The translations under genes were made by a program, and so were the position numbers. Positions 35,775 to 47,182 of a stretch of DNA of 64,000 bases are shown here, one piece after another. Source of the stretch: Labia minor. Its lineage: Eukaryota > Arthropoda > Insecta > Dermaptera > Spongiphoridae. Below the pieces are notes generated by a model. That model was not told the DNA's origin. It ran no database searches and saw nothing but the letters and a program-made list of their open reading frames with translations. The stretch lies in the NCBI GenBank assembly GCA_963082975.1, contig OY720345.1, positions 30,202,611-30,266,610 of the forward strand, in the 5' to 3' direction. The number at the start of each line of letters is the position of its first letter. Position 1 is the first letter of the stretch.

Positions 35775-36275
35775 AAAAAAACAGATATGGATATAATATA
35801 AATATTTTTAATTTTATTTTATTTATAATATATAAGGGCTGGCTGTGACGTCATGAAGTGCTGGGTGACGTCATATAATTTTAAATTAAGAAAAAACTAA
35901 TGAAGATGATTTTTCTCGAGGATAAAACCAATACAAAGTGCATAACACGTGGAGATATGTCCTCACGTGAAATTTGATATGAAAATAACCCTTCACTTCC
36001 TCTCTTCGATCGGCAATTCTAGCACTTCCGGTTTCCGGATTTGCACTAAAAGTTGATCAATTCATTCTACTGATGTATTAAGTAAATATACCAAATTTCA
36101 TCCGTTGAGCCGTTCAGGCTGTATACATCTATACGGACGGACGGACGGACAGACATCATGCTATACTTTTTTCTGTTAAGAAAATGCATGATTCGTGGAG
36201 ATATGTACCTAAAAATATCCATAGGTGAAATTTGGTGTGAAAACAATACCTCCCTTACTATCGTCGGTCGGTAAA
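35775..36275 (-). mobile_element. Family A element, copy 5 (hairpin end lost)
   Basis: Starts inside the element at 'aacagatatggatataatat', keeps two TGACGTCA sites (about 35848-35874), CACTTCCGGTTTCCGG, ACCAAATTTCATC and (GGAC)n, and ends CTATCGTCGGTCGGTAA. Confidence 0.7.
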
Positions 36276-36279
36276 AAAG

Positions 36280-36720
36280 AAACGCTACTTGTATAGGTAA
36301 AATGTCACTTCCGGTAGTCAGATCATGATGAAATTTGGTATCTCAATTTTTTCATATTTTTAAATCTATATACAAAATATGAAGCAAATATCTCGAAGCA
36401 AACTGGTACTTTACTTGAAAGGTAAACGCAACCAGTGTAGGTAAAGTACCACTTCCGGTTAACCGATTTTGACGAAATTTTACTAGAAATCTACAAACTG
36501 TGAATAATATCGGTGTACCAAATTTCGAAGTCCTAGCTTGATTAGTTTTTGAGTAAATTTGCTTACAGACATTACATACATACATACACACACACAGACA
36601 TAATTCGAAAAATGGTATTTTCCGACTCAGGGAGGTCTAAAACGTCAAGATCTATTGAAATCTCGAAGTCGAAATTTTTGACGATTCCAATACTTCCCTT
36701 ATACGAAGTATGCGGGAAAG
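36280..36720 (+). mobile_element. Family B element, copy 1
   Basis: Abuts family A copy 5. Order: 'acgctacttgtataggtaaaatg', 'cacttccggtagtc', a second 'taaagtaccacttccgg', 'gtgtaccaaatttcgaag', (ACAT)n/(AC)n microsatellite, AGACATAATTC, then 'gactcagggaggtc', 'cgacgattccaatac'-type sequence and 'cgaagtatgcgggaaag'. The same plan occurs in families A and C. Open frames are repeat translation. Confidence 0.65.
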
Positions 36721-38240
36721 TAAAAAGTAAAAACAAAAATAAATTCAATTTTTCACCAATAATTTTCCATCTAAGAAAAAAATTGAGAAACTACTCTATT
36801 AATTTTATTTTTATTATATCTTTGATATGATAAGATTTTATAGGATTAATTTGTAAAATTTAATAACGATCATTAAAGAGGGAAAGAACAATTAAAAGTG
36901 TTCTTAAAAACTAGAGATTAAAATTAAAAATTTCTCATCGATTTAATGTTTGAAAAAGCAAATATTTTTTTTATTCTCTATTTATTGAAATAAGTATAAC
37001 ATTGGCAGATACTTTATGATAGTAATTTTTTTTTTCGTATATTTTTTTTGTATGTGAGTTTGGTTTAAATAATATAATGGAGAGTTTTAGTCAATGGATG
37101 GAAAGGATCATGTTTCATAAACAGGCACTTAATGTATCTTCATATAATATTAGAAAGACATACATAAATATAAGGCGATTATAAATAATAATAATAATAA
37201 AACAGAAAAAAATTCTTTTAACTCTTATATGAGAGATTATTTTTGCTACTTCATATATTTTTCTTTTACCTCTATATACCTATAGAAATAGAAATAAATA
37301 TGTAAATAAAGTAGAATTAAATTAATAAAAGGTTTAAATATTTATTGTGAAATAATTTTTATTAGTGCAATAAATTTAAAAATTGCTTTGGAAACAAACA
37401 CTAGTTAATCGCACAATTTATTCTAAATGTATCTTTAACTAAAGATCAGAAAAGTTTCAATCAATGATTAATAATTAATCATTTAAATTTATCCCGGTCA
37501 ATACTCGAATTAAAGGAAATGTGTTTTGATAGGATTCAATAAAAACAAAATATTTTTGGACACCCAATACTAATTTAATTTAATTTTTTTCCTGTTCTTA
37601 TCCGGATTTGGACATGCTTAGTTCTCTAGTAATTGGAAAGGTTATTAAAATACCTTATTTGAAATTAATAAATAAAAAGAAATGATCTTCTTTAGTAAAA
37701 ATCCCAAAATCTTTGTCCAAAAAACCTAAAAATTAATAAATAATAGCAAAAATATAATGTGGGTTTTACACAATTTTCACTTAAGCATTTGGTATATTTT
37801 AACATATTTATGTTATTTTCACCTGATCATAATCATGATTTATTTTATTTTATATATATAACTTCCTTTTGCTTTAATATAAAATAAAAAACATTAAAAG
37901 AACTTTTAGTGAAGTCTTGTTAAATGTTCAATTTTGTGCTATATTTTTGACAAACACAGACATACATTCATTCCCAATTATTTGATACAACCAAGATCTT
38001 GGTTGATGCTCTATGAGTGAAATAATCAAGGCAAAGGCTGTTGAGGTAGTCTCTCGAGTCTGCGTCATTAGTGTATCGTTTGCCTTCCGTGCAATCTAGG
38101 CATAGCTTGTTCGGTGATGAGGATAATCTTCATCTTTTGCTAGTGAGAGAAAAAATAGCTATAAAATATCGGTAAAGTATCAGGGGGAGAGTGAGACCAG
38201 CATCCTACGATCAATGGAATAATTATTATGAAAAATGAAC
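36721..38240. other. AT-rich sequence, no gene
   Basis: About 37990-38140 is less AT-rich ('gaggtagtctctcgagtctg'; 'cttccgtgcaatctaggc') with no recognisable frame; it may belong to the LINE relic that follows. Confidence 0.4.
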
Positions 38241-38244
38241 AAAA

Positions 38245-38480
38245 AAGGAAACCCCGAGAAGAGGGATACTATTTTTCAAAAATACTAAAGGCCCATGGAT
38301 GTTTCAAAAAATATCTAAAAAGTTCGGACATTATAACAATGCAGAACATAAGTTAGGTTTATTTGTTTTTGGTTTAGAGGAGTAAGGTTATGATGACTTC
38401 CTGACCTGGATGCCATTGTCTTATTTTGACGCAACAGTCATGACCAAACTACGATTCAGATATGTGTTTCGTCTATATAA
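38245..38480 (+). pseudogene. R1-like LINE relic
   Basis: The plus strand reads LKAHGCFKKYLK before a frameshift, matching the 'LTGHGxFxxYLxRF' stretch before the C-terminal zinc knuckle of R1-like elements; 'gacattataacaatgcagaac' would encode the following part. Heavily mutated, no usable frame. Confidence 0.5.
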
Positions 38481-41247
38481 GCTAAAATGAAGTTGGTCAC
38501 AGTTGTCCGGAATGGGGAAAGAAAATGTTTTTTAGTGGATCACACTCACAAACTTTACACTGTTTCCGTTATCTTTATACGTATATGTTTAAATGTGTAA
38601 AAGTAAAGATATATATAAGTATATATTATTAGAAAAATAGAGTTTAAAAACCCAATTGAGAGTAAACAGACAAGTATTTTTTTGACAGTTAATTTAATTA
38701 CTGAAACCTGATACGGAAAGAGCAATGTACACACAACAGTTATGAGTGTCAAAACTGGCAGTTCGTGATGAGTTGGAATTAAAACAAAAATGGAAAATTA
38801 TAATCCGGAACGTTGGGGAGATGAAAAAGATAATATTAATCATATAATTAAGCAACTGAAATGGGAAATATTCCTATTTCCATATAACTCTAATTAATTA
38901 CTATTTTTTTTATAACTCATCTATGAGCGTTTTTATGATTCTTCTTTAGTAAATTTATAATTCTGGAACAAAATTATTTTTGAAAATGAATATTTTGTGT
39001 TTTATTCTTTGTTAGAATTATTTGCAACCAGTAATTAGGTAAAAAATTAAGAAACATATGCAGTTTTTAGGTCCTTCTGTATTTCATTAAATTCGATCCG
39101 CGCAAATTTAGCTCATTTTTTTATATATTTTATTCAAGTAATTAAAGTTAATAAAATAATTTTAATTAATTCGAAAAGCAAATGATAATCTATTTTGAAA
39201 AAAAAAACATAATAAAAAGAAGAGTGAACAAGATGAAAACTACTGTTAAGCAAGAATTAAAGAAATGAACACTATTCAACAAATTAATTTGAAACCAAAG
39301 CAAGTTTTTTAATGTTTATTGTTTAAGTTTTATTTCTAAGATAAGAAGATGATTAAAGGGAATATATACGAGTATATATAAAGTTAATTGCACTTTCATT
39401 TAAAAACCTAAGAGTACACAATTTTTATTATTATATAATATATAATAATATTTTAAGTACATTTTTCCTCTTAGAAATAATTTAATTCAGTACAAATATT
39501 TTTTGTTTTTTGTTGTTGTTTTGTAAATTTCAAGAATTTATATTTTTATGATTATTTAGAAAATAGTACATGATGTTGTATTTTAAAAGATATTTTATTA
39601 ATATTAAATTCAGAAAATAAGCGATTAGAGTAGAACAAAATGATTTTGTCAAATAGAACATTTAACAAATTAATATTATATTATATTATATATGATTATA
39701 TTCATAACTATACGTTATAAAATAGAGATTGTCATTTTGAAAATGGAAATATAATAAATATTAGATCAAAAACGTTTTAAAATTTGAATTTTTTTTTTGT
39801 TCATTTTTTTTAATTAATTGCATTTCTATCCTTGGCACGTCTTACCCTTTTTTTATTCCTTTTTTCAATTTATTAAATATTCTCTTATATTCTATTATTT
39901 TATTTGTAGGAGTAAAATTTATTAAGCGTGAGTGGATTTTTTTTGTTTTTTTTTCAATTTTTTCCTATTTTGATTATCATTTTGTGGTTAATAAACCACA
40001 AAGCTTCATATATATATATATAATATATATATATATGTATAAATTGTATATGAATAAAGTATCACTACAAAATAGATATTTGACACATATTATATTTGTA
40101 ATAGTCAACGTATACCAGATACATTATTTGTGGTTTAAAAGAATTTCGTTTCTAGAAAAAACATTACGATATTTTTCCAAATATTTTTTTATAATATAAT
40201 AACAAAATTGAAATATTGAAAGTTATGTGTTTGATAACTTATTTTCTAAGATATATTAACCTTGGTATTCATGTTATATTTTTATTTTATTTTTTTTTTA
40301 AATTTTAGAATAGTTGTGGGAGGGGAAGTTACAATTATTAATATCTAATATCACATAACTTCTTATATTTTTGTATTTATTAATTGTTCCTTTAAATAAT
40401 AACTTATCAAATGTGTCGATAATTTCTATAACGAAAATAAAATAATTTAAAAAATTTTTACTTTTTTTTTTTAGTGTATTTGAAAAATCTTAGTCAAAAT
40501 ATTATTAAAATTTAAAGAAAAAGTATTTAATCTCCCTGAACCCACCTCCAACATAATCATATTTAATTAATATTTATTTATGTAAATATAAAACTAATAT
40601 TATATTTAAATTAAATCTACTTTCTTTTTTTGAACTTCTATATTCGTTTTTCATTACTTTTCACATTTAAAAATATTCTTATTTTAGGTTAAATATAACG
40701 ATAAATAAAATATTAATAAAAAAAATGTATGTAAATAAAAAGTTTCGTTGATAATTTTTTTTTTATCATATACCTACCTACCTGACTAAACTTTTTATTT
40801 TAGTTAGTAATTACATTGTTATTCGTGAATGAAAAGTTTTACTTACCATAATTGAATTGATAATATCAATAGAACAAGGCCAATATAATTCGAAGGTCGT
40901 TGATGATGATTTTATTTAAGTCTTAATTAATTTTCAAAGTCCACCAAACATCTTCACTTTTTGATAACATCATGGTTCTATAGTCATTTAGTAAAACTTT
41001 TAACATCACCACCTGAAAAAAAAGAATATTTTAAATTAAATTAATTTATATTAATTATATTAATTTGTATGGTTATTGATAATCTTAATTATTTTAATTA
41101 TAATATTAGTTATAGTTATTATAAAAATAATAGTACAATTATATAGTTTATTTTTTATAATTTATTTTAGAACACTATATCTTTAAGTTTATATAAAATG
41201 GTGGAAGAATTGAATTTTTTTAGAAAGTTTAACAATAATAATTTAAG
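38481..41247. other. AT-rich sequence, no gene
   Basis: Long featureless stretch with T-rich homopolymers and a (TA)n at about 40008-40037. Confidence 0.5.
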
Positions 41248-41627
41248 AATAAAACCAATACAAAGTACATGATTCGTGGAGATATGTAAAAAATCTCCTC
41301 ATGTGAAATTTGGTGTGAAAATAACCCTTCCCTTCCTAACGTCGATCGGTAATACTACCACTTCCGGTTTCCGGGTATACACCAAAAGTTGATCAATTCA
41401 TCATACTGATGTATGAAGTAAATATACCAAATTGTATCAAAATCCGTTCAAGCTGTACACGTCTATACGGACGGACAGACGGACGAATGAACAGACGGAC
41501 AGACATCATGCTAAAAATTCTTTTTTCTGTTAAGAAAATGCATGATTCGTGGAGATATGTAAAAATCTCCACATGTGAAATTTGGTGTGAAAATAATACC
41601 TCCCTTACTATCGTCGGTCGGTAAAAA
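41248..41627 (-). mobile_element. Family A element, copy 6 (truncated)
   Basis: Begins at 'ataaaaccaatacaaagtac' and so lacks the hairpin end and the TGACGTCA pair. Keeps CACTTCCGGTTTCCGG, a (GGACGGAC)n tract and the CTATCGTCGGTCGGTAA terminus. Confidence 0.7.
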
Positions 41628-41857
41628 TTATTAATGTATTTAATTTTAATGTAAGTTTGAACACAATACCATTTATCATAACCCAATATACAAAGAATAT
41701 AATTTTATAGTTATTATAAAAATTTAAATTTAAATAATTATTTTTAAATTAACAATAAATATAATCAATTCATTCTTATTTAGTTTCTATTGAAATAGAG
41801 ACAATGAAATCTCTAAAATATGATATTTATCTTATCTTATTATGCTAGCTAAAATTG

Positions 41858-41896
41858 TATATATCTATCTATCTATATATCTATCTATATATATTG
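41858..41896. repeat. (TATC)n / (TA)n microsatellite
   Basis: TATCTATC units followed by 'tatatatctatctatatatatt'. Confidence 0.85.
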
Positions 41897-42056
41897 GTTC
41901 TCAAAAACCGCTCTAACGATTTTTTTCAAATTCAGACTAGATATAGTATTTATAAAGAAAAATTGAGTTTTATTGATCACATCTCTTGAAACTTACAGCT
42001 TCATTATTAATTTCTTAATTAAAAATTATATATGGGTGTGACGTCATCAATTTTAC
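41897..42056. repeat. Repeat piece related to families A-C
   Basis: 'ggttctcaaaaaccgctctaa' followed by 'gatttttttcaaattc' resembles a widespread arthropod repeat arm. It ends with a lone TGACGTCA near 42041. Confidence 0.4.
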
Positions 42057-42390
42057 TCCCGCCTTTTTTTAAAAGATATTGTATTAATATTTTTTTTATA
42101 TTTAAAATATTTTAAAATAAAATAAATTTCGAAATAAAATTAAAAATATTTATTTTTAATAAAATATATATATATATATTTATTAATCTCTCTCAAAAAA
42201 AAATAACAACAAAATAAAATACGGTTGGTTGACTCCCGCTTTTTTTTTAAATGATATTGTATTAACATTTTTTTATATTTAAAATATTTTAAAATTCATT
42301 ATTTAATTTCGAAATAAAATTAAAAATATTTATTTTTAATAAAATATATATATATTTATTAATCTCTCTCAAAAAAAAACAACAAAACAA
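42055..42390. repeat. Tandem duplication, period about 178 bp
   Basis: Two units, each beginning 'ctcccgc' then T-run and 'gatattgtattaa', through 'tttcgaaataaaattaaaaa', to 'ttattaatctctctcaaaaa', start near 42055 and 42233. They differ by small indels in homopolymers and the TA tract. A diverged inverted copy lies at 3835-3940. Confidence 0.85.
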
Positions 42391-42439
42391 ATAAATGTCT
42401 TTGAAAGATGGTAAAAATATCTTTGTAATTATCAAAATA

Positions 42440-42520
42440 TCATAGACCAGTGGTAAGAACATTTGTTTTTACTCCCCGAGTTCGAAGGATCGAAACTCGC
42501 CGCGTGCATTTTTTTTTATC
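42440..42520 (+). repeat. tRNA-like / Pol III promoter relic
   Basis: 'gaccagtggtaagaac' resembles box A with the common AGTGGT start, and 'ggatcgaaactc' resembles box B about 45 bases later, followed by eight or more T as a terminator. The cloverleaf stems do not pair properly, so it is a tRNA pseudogene or SINE head. Confidence 0.3.
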
Positions 42521-42670
42521 TATTTTCGTGATTTATTTATTCATTGTTCTTTTATTAATTAAGTTTTAGATAGTTTTATAATTTTTAATATTTTTTCAAT
42601 AAAATATTATTTAATACATTTAATAATTGTAATAAATAATTAAAGAATTGTATATCAATATTTTTTAAAG

Positions 42671-42778
42671 GGTAGAGCGAGCTCGGTGTCTCAGGTATTA
42701 ATATTACCAGCCAAATCCAATAATAATGAATCATTTTTTTTAACTTAATTACCTAGCCGAGGCTCGGGGTCCCGGTGT
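42671..42778 (+). repeat. Family D copy 1
   Basis: From 'gagctcggtgtctcagg' through 'ttaatattaccagcc' to 'gccgaggctcggggtcccgg'. The two ends are imperfectly inverted (GAGC..CGG..AGGTA against TACC..CCG..GCTC). Confidence 0.75.
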
Positions 42779-42913
42779 GATCTTAATATATTGTCAGAAT
42801 TAGATAAATAATGTAGAGAGAAAAATTATTTAAAAATAGATATTTATTTAAATGAAATAAAATTATTTAATTTACAGAATTAAAATGTCTATAATAATGT
42901 CTAAACATTTTTT

Positions 42914-43020
42914 CGAGCGACAGCTCGGTATCTCAGGTATTAATATTACCAGCCAAACCCAATAATAATGAATCATTTTTTTTAACTTAAGTACCGAGCC
43001 GAGGCTCGGGGTCCCGGTAC
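42914..43020 (+). repeat. Family D copy 2
   Basis: Nearly identical to 42671-42778, same orientation, about 136 bp downstream. No matching flank duplications noted. Confidence 0.75.
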
Positions 43021-44117
43021 TTTTATTAAAAATTGTGAAAATAGAACAAATATTATTAGTAATACAAGTAACATATTGTGGTCATAATATAAGAGATGTT
43101 TTTATTAAATTATATTAATTATACTAAGAGAGTGCCAAATTTTTTCAACTTCCTTTCTTCTCTTTTACATCTTTTATTTTTATTAAAGAGCATTTCATAT
43201 TTTTTAATAGCAATTCTTTGGTCAATAGTCTAGTATTATTTTCTCTTTAATCTTAGTTTGTTTGAAAGAATGGTTTTAGCAAGTTTTCAGTTGTTAAGCG
43301 TCAAGTGGTGTGTCCGACTGAGAGCAAATATCCGTTTGGATTTTGTCTCGTACAGTAATCTCTTCTAATGGATTGGAGAGGATAAAAGGTGCTGGCATTA
43401 GCAAGCCTTTATTTATTTTTATTTTTATTAAAATAAAAAACGTAATTTAATCCGAATAAAAATAACCGTATGCTTAGGCAACCAGACACTTTCTGAATGA
43501 TTTAAATTAAACAGGTTAATTATATGATTATGTTAATTAATAGTAAGTGAATAAAAAAATAAAATAAATAATTTATAAAATATATACAATTGTAATCAAT
43601 GTGGGAAGAAATTTCATAAAACTTTATAAAACAATTATTCTTATTTTCAGAATGCACTAGTATTTCTTTATAATTATAATTTATTTGTAAGATTTTTCAA
43701 TTTGGTACCTAATTGAAAGAAATTGGAAGAATCGTCTAAATCCTACTTAAAATTAAACTAGTAAAGAAATAATTTTAAATTTTATTAAAATTTTCCTAAG
43801 CACACAAATCGAAATATATTGGATTAGAGTATAAATCTAGTTGTATATAAGTATATTGACGTTTTAATCTGAACCAAATAAAATAAATTTCCCATTAGAA
43901 TCCAATGCCTTGGGCTGTTGTCCAGTGCAGACGTGTGCCAGTCTCAGGAGTACCCAGGATTCTTCGGAGCTCTACAGTAACGCAGTTAGTACAAAACCAC
44001 CCAACTTATCAACCCAAAATATAAAACATATAAAAATAAATAAATAAATAAAATATATCGTCTCTTGGTCACACAGACTAAGACCCGGAATCCCAAAACT
44101 ATTCCCGCCTAAATAAT
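43021..44117. other. No gene; one GC-richer patch
   Basis: About 43905-43985 ('gtccagtgcagacgtgtgcc', 'gtacccaggattcttcgg') is less AT-rich with no recognisable protein. The rest is featureless. Confidence 0.4.
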
Positions 44118-44291
44118 CTCTTGAAAATGTGGCCAAAATGGGTGCTGAAACGTCGAGAAAACAATCTCACAAAAATACGTGATCATATCCCGGATAAATT
44201 TGTTAATAATAATAAATATACATATATAGATATATATGTGAGATTGTTTTCTCGACGTTTCGGCACCCATTTGGGCGTCATTTTCAAGAGG
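44118..44291. repeat. Inverted repeat, 54-bp arms, GAAACGTCGAG motif
   Basis: Arms at about 44118-44172 and 44237-44291: 'ctcttgaaaatg', 'gggtgctgaaacgtcgag', 'aaaacaatctcaca' and its inverse, separated by 65 AT-rich bases. A short hairpin followed by GAAACGTC resembles sequences near the ends of Penelope-like retroelements; that link is inference. The 66-codon frame here is the repeat read through. Confidence 0.6.
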
Positions 44292-44326
44292 TTAAAGAGA
44301 ATTATATATATTAAAAAATAAATCTA

Positions 44327-44337
<11 letters not shown>

Positions 44338-44368
<31 letters not shown>
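44338..44368. repeat. (TA)n microsatellite
   Basis: Uninterrupted TA dinucleotides. Confidence 0.95.
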
Positions 44369-44371
<3 letters not shown>

Positions 44372-44999
44372 GCTGGATTCAAATACTGAATAAACTAATA
44401 ATAAATAAACTATTAAATGAAAAAAAGCACAAAATAGCAGCTCAGGAAGAGACAATTTGTAAATTTTATAAAGGTGTAAAAACGTTTGGGATTAATAAAT
44501 TATATTTTATTCTTTTTTAAAAGTTAACCCTTTCAGCAAAGTAAAATTTTTTTATATCGATTTAAAAGAGTTTTTGTACTTTTGTATTTGTCTTTTGTTA
44601 TAATTTTCTAATTAAAACAAAGTTTAAAGTGCTAAGTTTAAATGTGTGTATGTGTGAATTAAACAAAAAAAAAATCCCATTAAAATGGTAAAATAAATAA
44701 AATCCAAAATAATTAATTTTAATAAATTAACTATTTAGATTGTCATTTTAATTATAATTATATTTTAAATGATTGACAGAACTGGTTTTAATGACCTAAT
44801 TTTATATTCTATTTATTAATTGATTTATAAATTTATCTATGTATATCAACATCAATTAAATTATCATTAATTATTAATCAAAAGAAATGTATCCATATTT
44901 TTTAAGTTTTTATTTCATTTTTATTTATATTTAAAAATTGGTAATTTTTTACATTCCGATCAAATGGCGAGTTTTTTTACAGCTTTTTTTAGCAGTTTC

Positions 45000-45930
45000 T
45001 CTGCCTAGTCGTCAGAGCCTCTATTGAGCACGTTAAAATAAGCTCTTTCGTCCATTCTCTTCTCCATGTCCTCGAACCATCACTTTTTCTTCTTTCTGGA
45101 GATATCCACCTCCAGATTTTTAATGGGATCCGGTGTTTTTCCATCCTTGAGAGTTGTTTATACCACATCAGTTGTGGGTTTTTATTTATTCTACGATGGG
45201 TTGGTTTATCGACATTTCACTTAAAATATCCACATTTTTACGTGGTCATATAACGTCTCCTGCCACCATCTTCTCCAGAAACCCATTTCCACTGCCGACA
45301 GTCTACTTTCCTCCCTCCTAATCTCTATCCAACTCTCGGTGTCATATATTAGGCTTCCTTCCACCAATGATCTATATTCTTCTTTTGTTATGTTTTGAAA
45401 TGATCTTATTCCAAAAGAGTGGGTGGATGCTCGCCGTAATTGTTTTTCCCCTGCATATTTTCGCTCGGATATCTGTTTCCTCTATAATTCCCGCAATCTC
45501 GTCTATCATTTTTGTAGATTGAACTTAAAATTCCTATCTTCCATTCCTCGGGAATTTCGTCAAATTAGAATTTCTATAAGTTTTATTTCTTTAATTCTGA
45601 ATTTCTCCTTCGTTATAAGAATTTCACTTTTAAATTGGGTTTTTAGTTCTGTCAAGAGTTATTTATAAAATTCTTGCCATTTGTTTATTCCAGTTTCTTT
45701 TATATTATATCTGAGGCCGTTAATAGTTTTTCACGTTGCCTTGAACTTAGAATCTCATATACATTGATTTATCTCATTCATAATTTAAGTATTGTTTTCT
45801 ATTTTCTCGTCAGCGAAGATCGTCAGAAATATTTCATAGGTTTTTGTCTTCTGTTCAATCAGATAATCTTTCTTGACGTATGTGGGTATGGCACAAAATT
45901 TGTGAATAAAATTCCGGTCAAACGGTAAAA
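45000..45930 (-). pseudogene. LINE RT N-terminal and C-terminal fragments
   Basis: The minus strand reads, from about 45560, REWKIGILSSIYKNDRRDCGNYRG, matching the start of the RT domain of non-LTR elements (EWKxxxIxPIxKKGDRxDCxNYRG). It then jumps to YDTESWIEIRREESRLSAVEMGFWRRW and DHVKMW, the region after RT, ending in a degraded DISRKKKKWWFEDMEKRMDERA stretch. The middle of RT, including the catalytic aspartates, is deleted. Upstream to 45930 are further broken frames. The family resembles the element at 11393. Plus-strand open frames at 45423-45928 are shadows. Confidence 0.75.
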
Positions 45931-45999
45931 CTGATCATAACCAAATTTTATATACGTATATGAATGAATAAATAAATATGAATAATAATTTTATATATA

Positions 46000-46469
46000 T
46001 GTAGGGTTGGTGGCTTCGAAGTAGGTTTTTTTAATTGAAAAATAGTAGCAAAATAATATCGTTTTTGTTTAAAAATTAATAAACAATATAAAATAAACTT
46101 CTTGATGAGCGCCGTCTTCTGAAATAATCGTGTTATTCGTATAGGGTGGCTCTTGAATCGTGAATGATGCGTGTCGTCGTTCTTCTTGAATCATGAATGA
46201 TTACTTGAATATTCTTCGTATGGAGTCTTCTTCATAAATGATGCCGTCTGAGCAAATTCGTAGCATTTTATACCCCTCTGATGTCGTCTAGGAGGAGGGG
46301 TAGGGGCGCTCGACGACCAATCGGGTGGCGTTATTATCTTAGGCTTGAGACAGGGGGCACCGAGGTCTTAAATATTAGTGTGAACGCAACAAGAATTTGT
46401 CCAATCGCTCCGAGAACAACTTAGTCGAAGGAATCAAAAAAAAAAATTCTTATTTTTTCAAATCCTACA
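46000..46469 (-). mobile_element. Solo LTR with TATA promoter
   Basis: 470 bp bounded by TGTAGG and CCTACA (TG...CA inverted ends) and flanked by TATATA on both sides, although the AT-rich context weakens that duplication. Much GC-richer than its neighbourhood. On the minus strand GGTATAAAATG (about 46267-46277) is followed about 20 bases on by an initiator-like CTCAGAC, so the LTR reads leftward. No internal retroelement region adjoins, so it is a solo LTR from recombination. Gypsy or Bel/Pao cannot be told apart here. Confidence 0.75.
46262..46280 (-). promoter_or_regulatory. TATA box of solo LTR
   Basis: Minus-strand GGGGTATAAAATGC, with an initiator-like TCAGAC about 20-25 bases downstream, placed where a U3/R border is expected. 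Confidence 0.55.
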
Positions 46470-46847
46470 TATATAATTTTTATAGAAATAAGATTCTGTT
46501 GGTGTCTTGACGACCTGACAATATTTTCTTTTAAATTCATTCATATATAAATAATAAAAAAGTAAAAGCCTATTTCCTAAAATATCCAAATTATAGAAAA
46601 AAATACATATATGAAACAATTTATAGAAAATTATATTCTACTAATTTTATCTCTTATATGAAAAATTTTGTAAAACTTTAAATAATCAAGATAAATAGAT
46701 TAAAAAAGTAAAATGACCATATATCCTAAAATAGTAACAATATAAAAAAAATATTTGAAGCAATTTATAGAGAATTATTTAATACACATTTCATCTTTTA
46801 TGAAAAATAACTATGAAAATGAGACCTGTTTTATTTATTATTTTTCA

Positions 46848-47003
46848 TCTATTTATCTCTGTGGCTCTACGGAACTCGAAAGTTCTTGGCCGCAGCAACC
46901 ACTCTTTTCCAAGTATCCCTATTCTGAGCCACAACCCTCCAATCCCTACCCTCTCCCATTTCTCTCACGTCCCTTTCTACATTATCCATCCACCGCGTCT
47001 TTG
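46848..47003 (-). pseudogene. LINE 3' end, short copy
   Basis: The minus strand reads TRWMDNVERDVREMGEGRDWRVVAQNRDTWKRVVAAAKNFRVP, then TAG and a tail rich in GATAAATAGAT. Only the last ~155 bp survives; the frame is intact over that span. Confidence 0.85.
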
Positions 47004-47125
47004 GATTTATTATTTTATTATATTTAATTAAAAAAAAAATTATAATTATTAAACTACTGTATATATTGATTAAAATAGCTACCATATATATTCAACTGGT
47101 TATTAATTATTAAATCATTTTTTAA

Positions 47126-47151
47126 TCTATATATATAAAGGAGAGTGTTTG

Positions 47152-47182
<31 letters not shown>

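Noticed and set aside
36549-36830. 93-codon frame with a KTSRSIEISKSKFLTIPIL-type sequence
   Set aside because: Translation of family B repeat; similar peptides arise from family C at 6843-7028.
44121-44321. 66-codon frame with basic residues
   Set aside because: It spans both arms of an inverted repeat and a TA-rich loop; no family resemblance.
45423-45928. Plus-strand open frames of 81 and 84 codons
   Set aside because: They are shadows of the LINE RT fragment on the minus strand (WKIGIL...DRRDCGNYRG).
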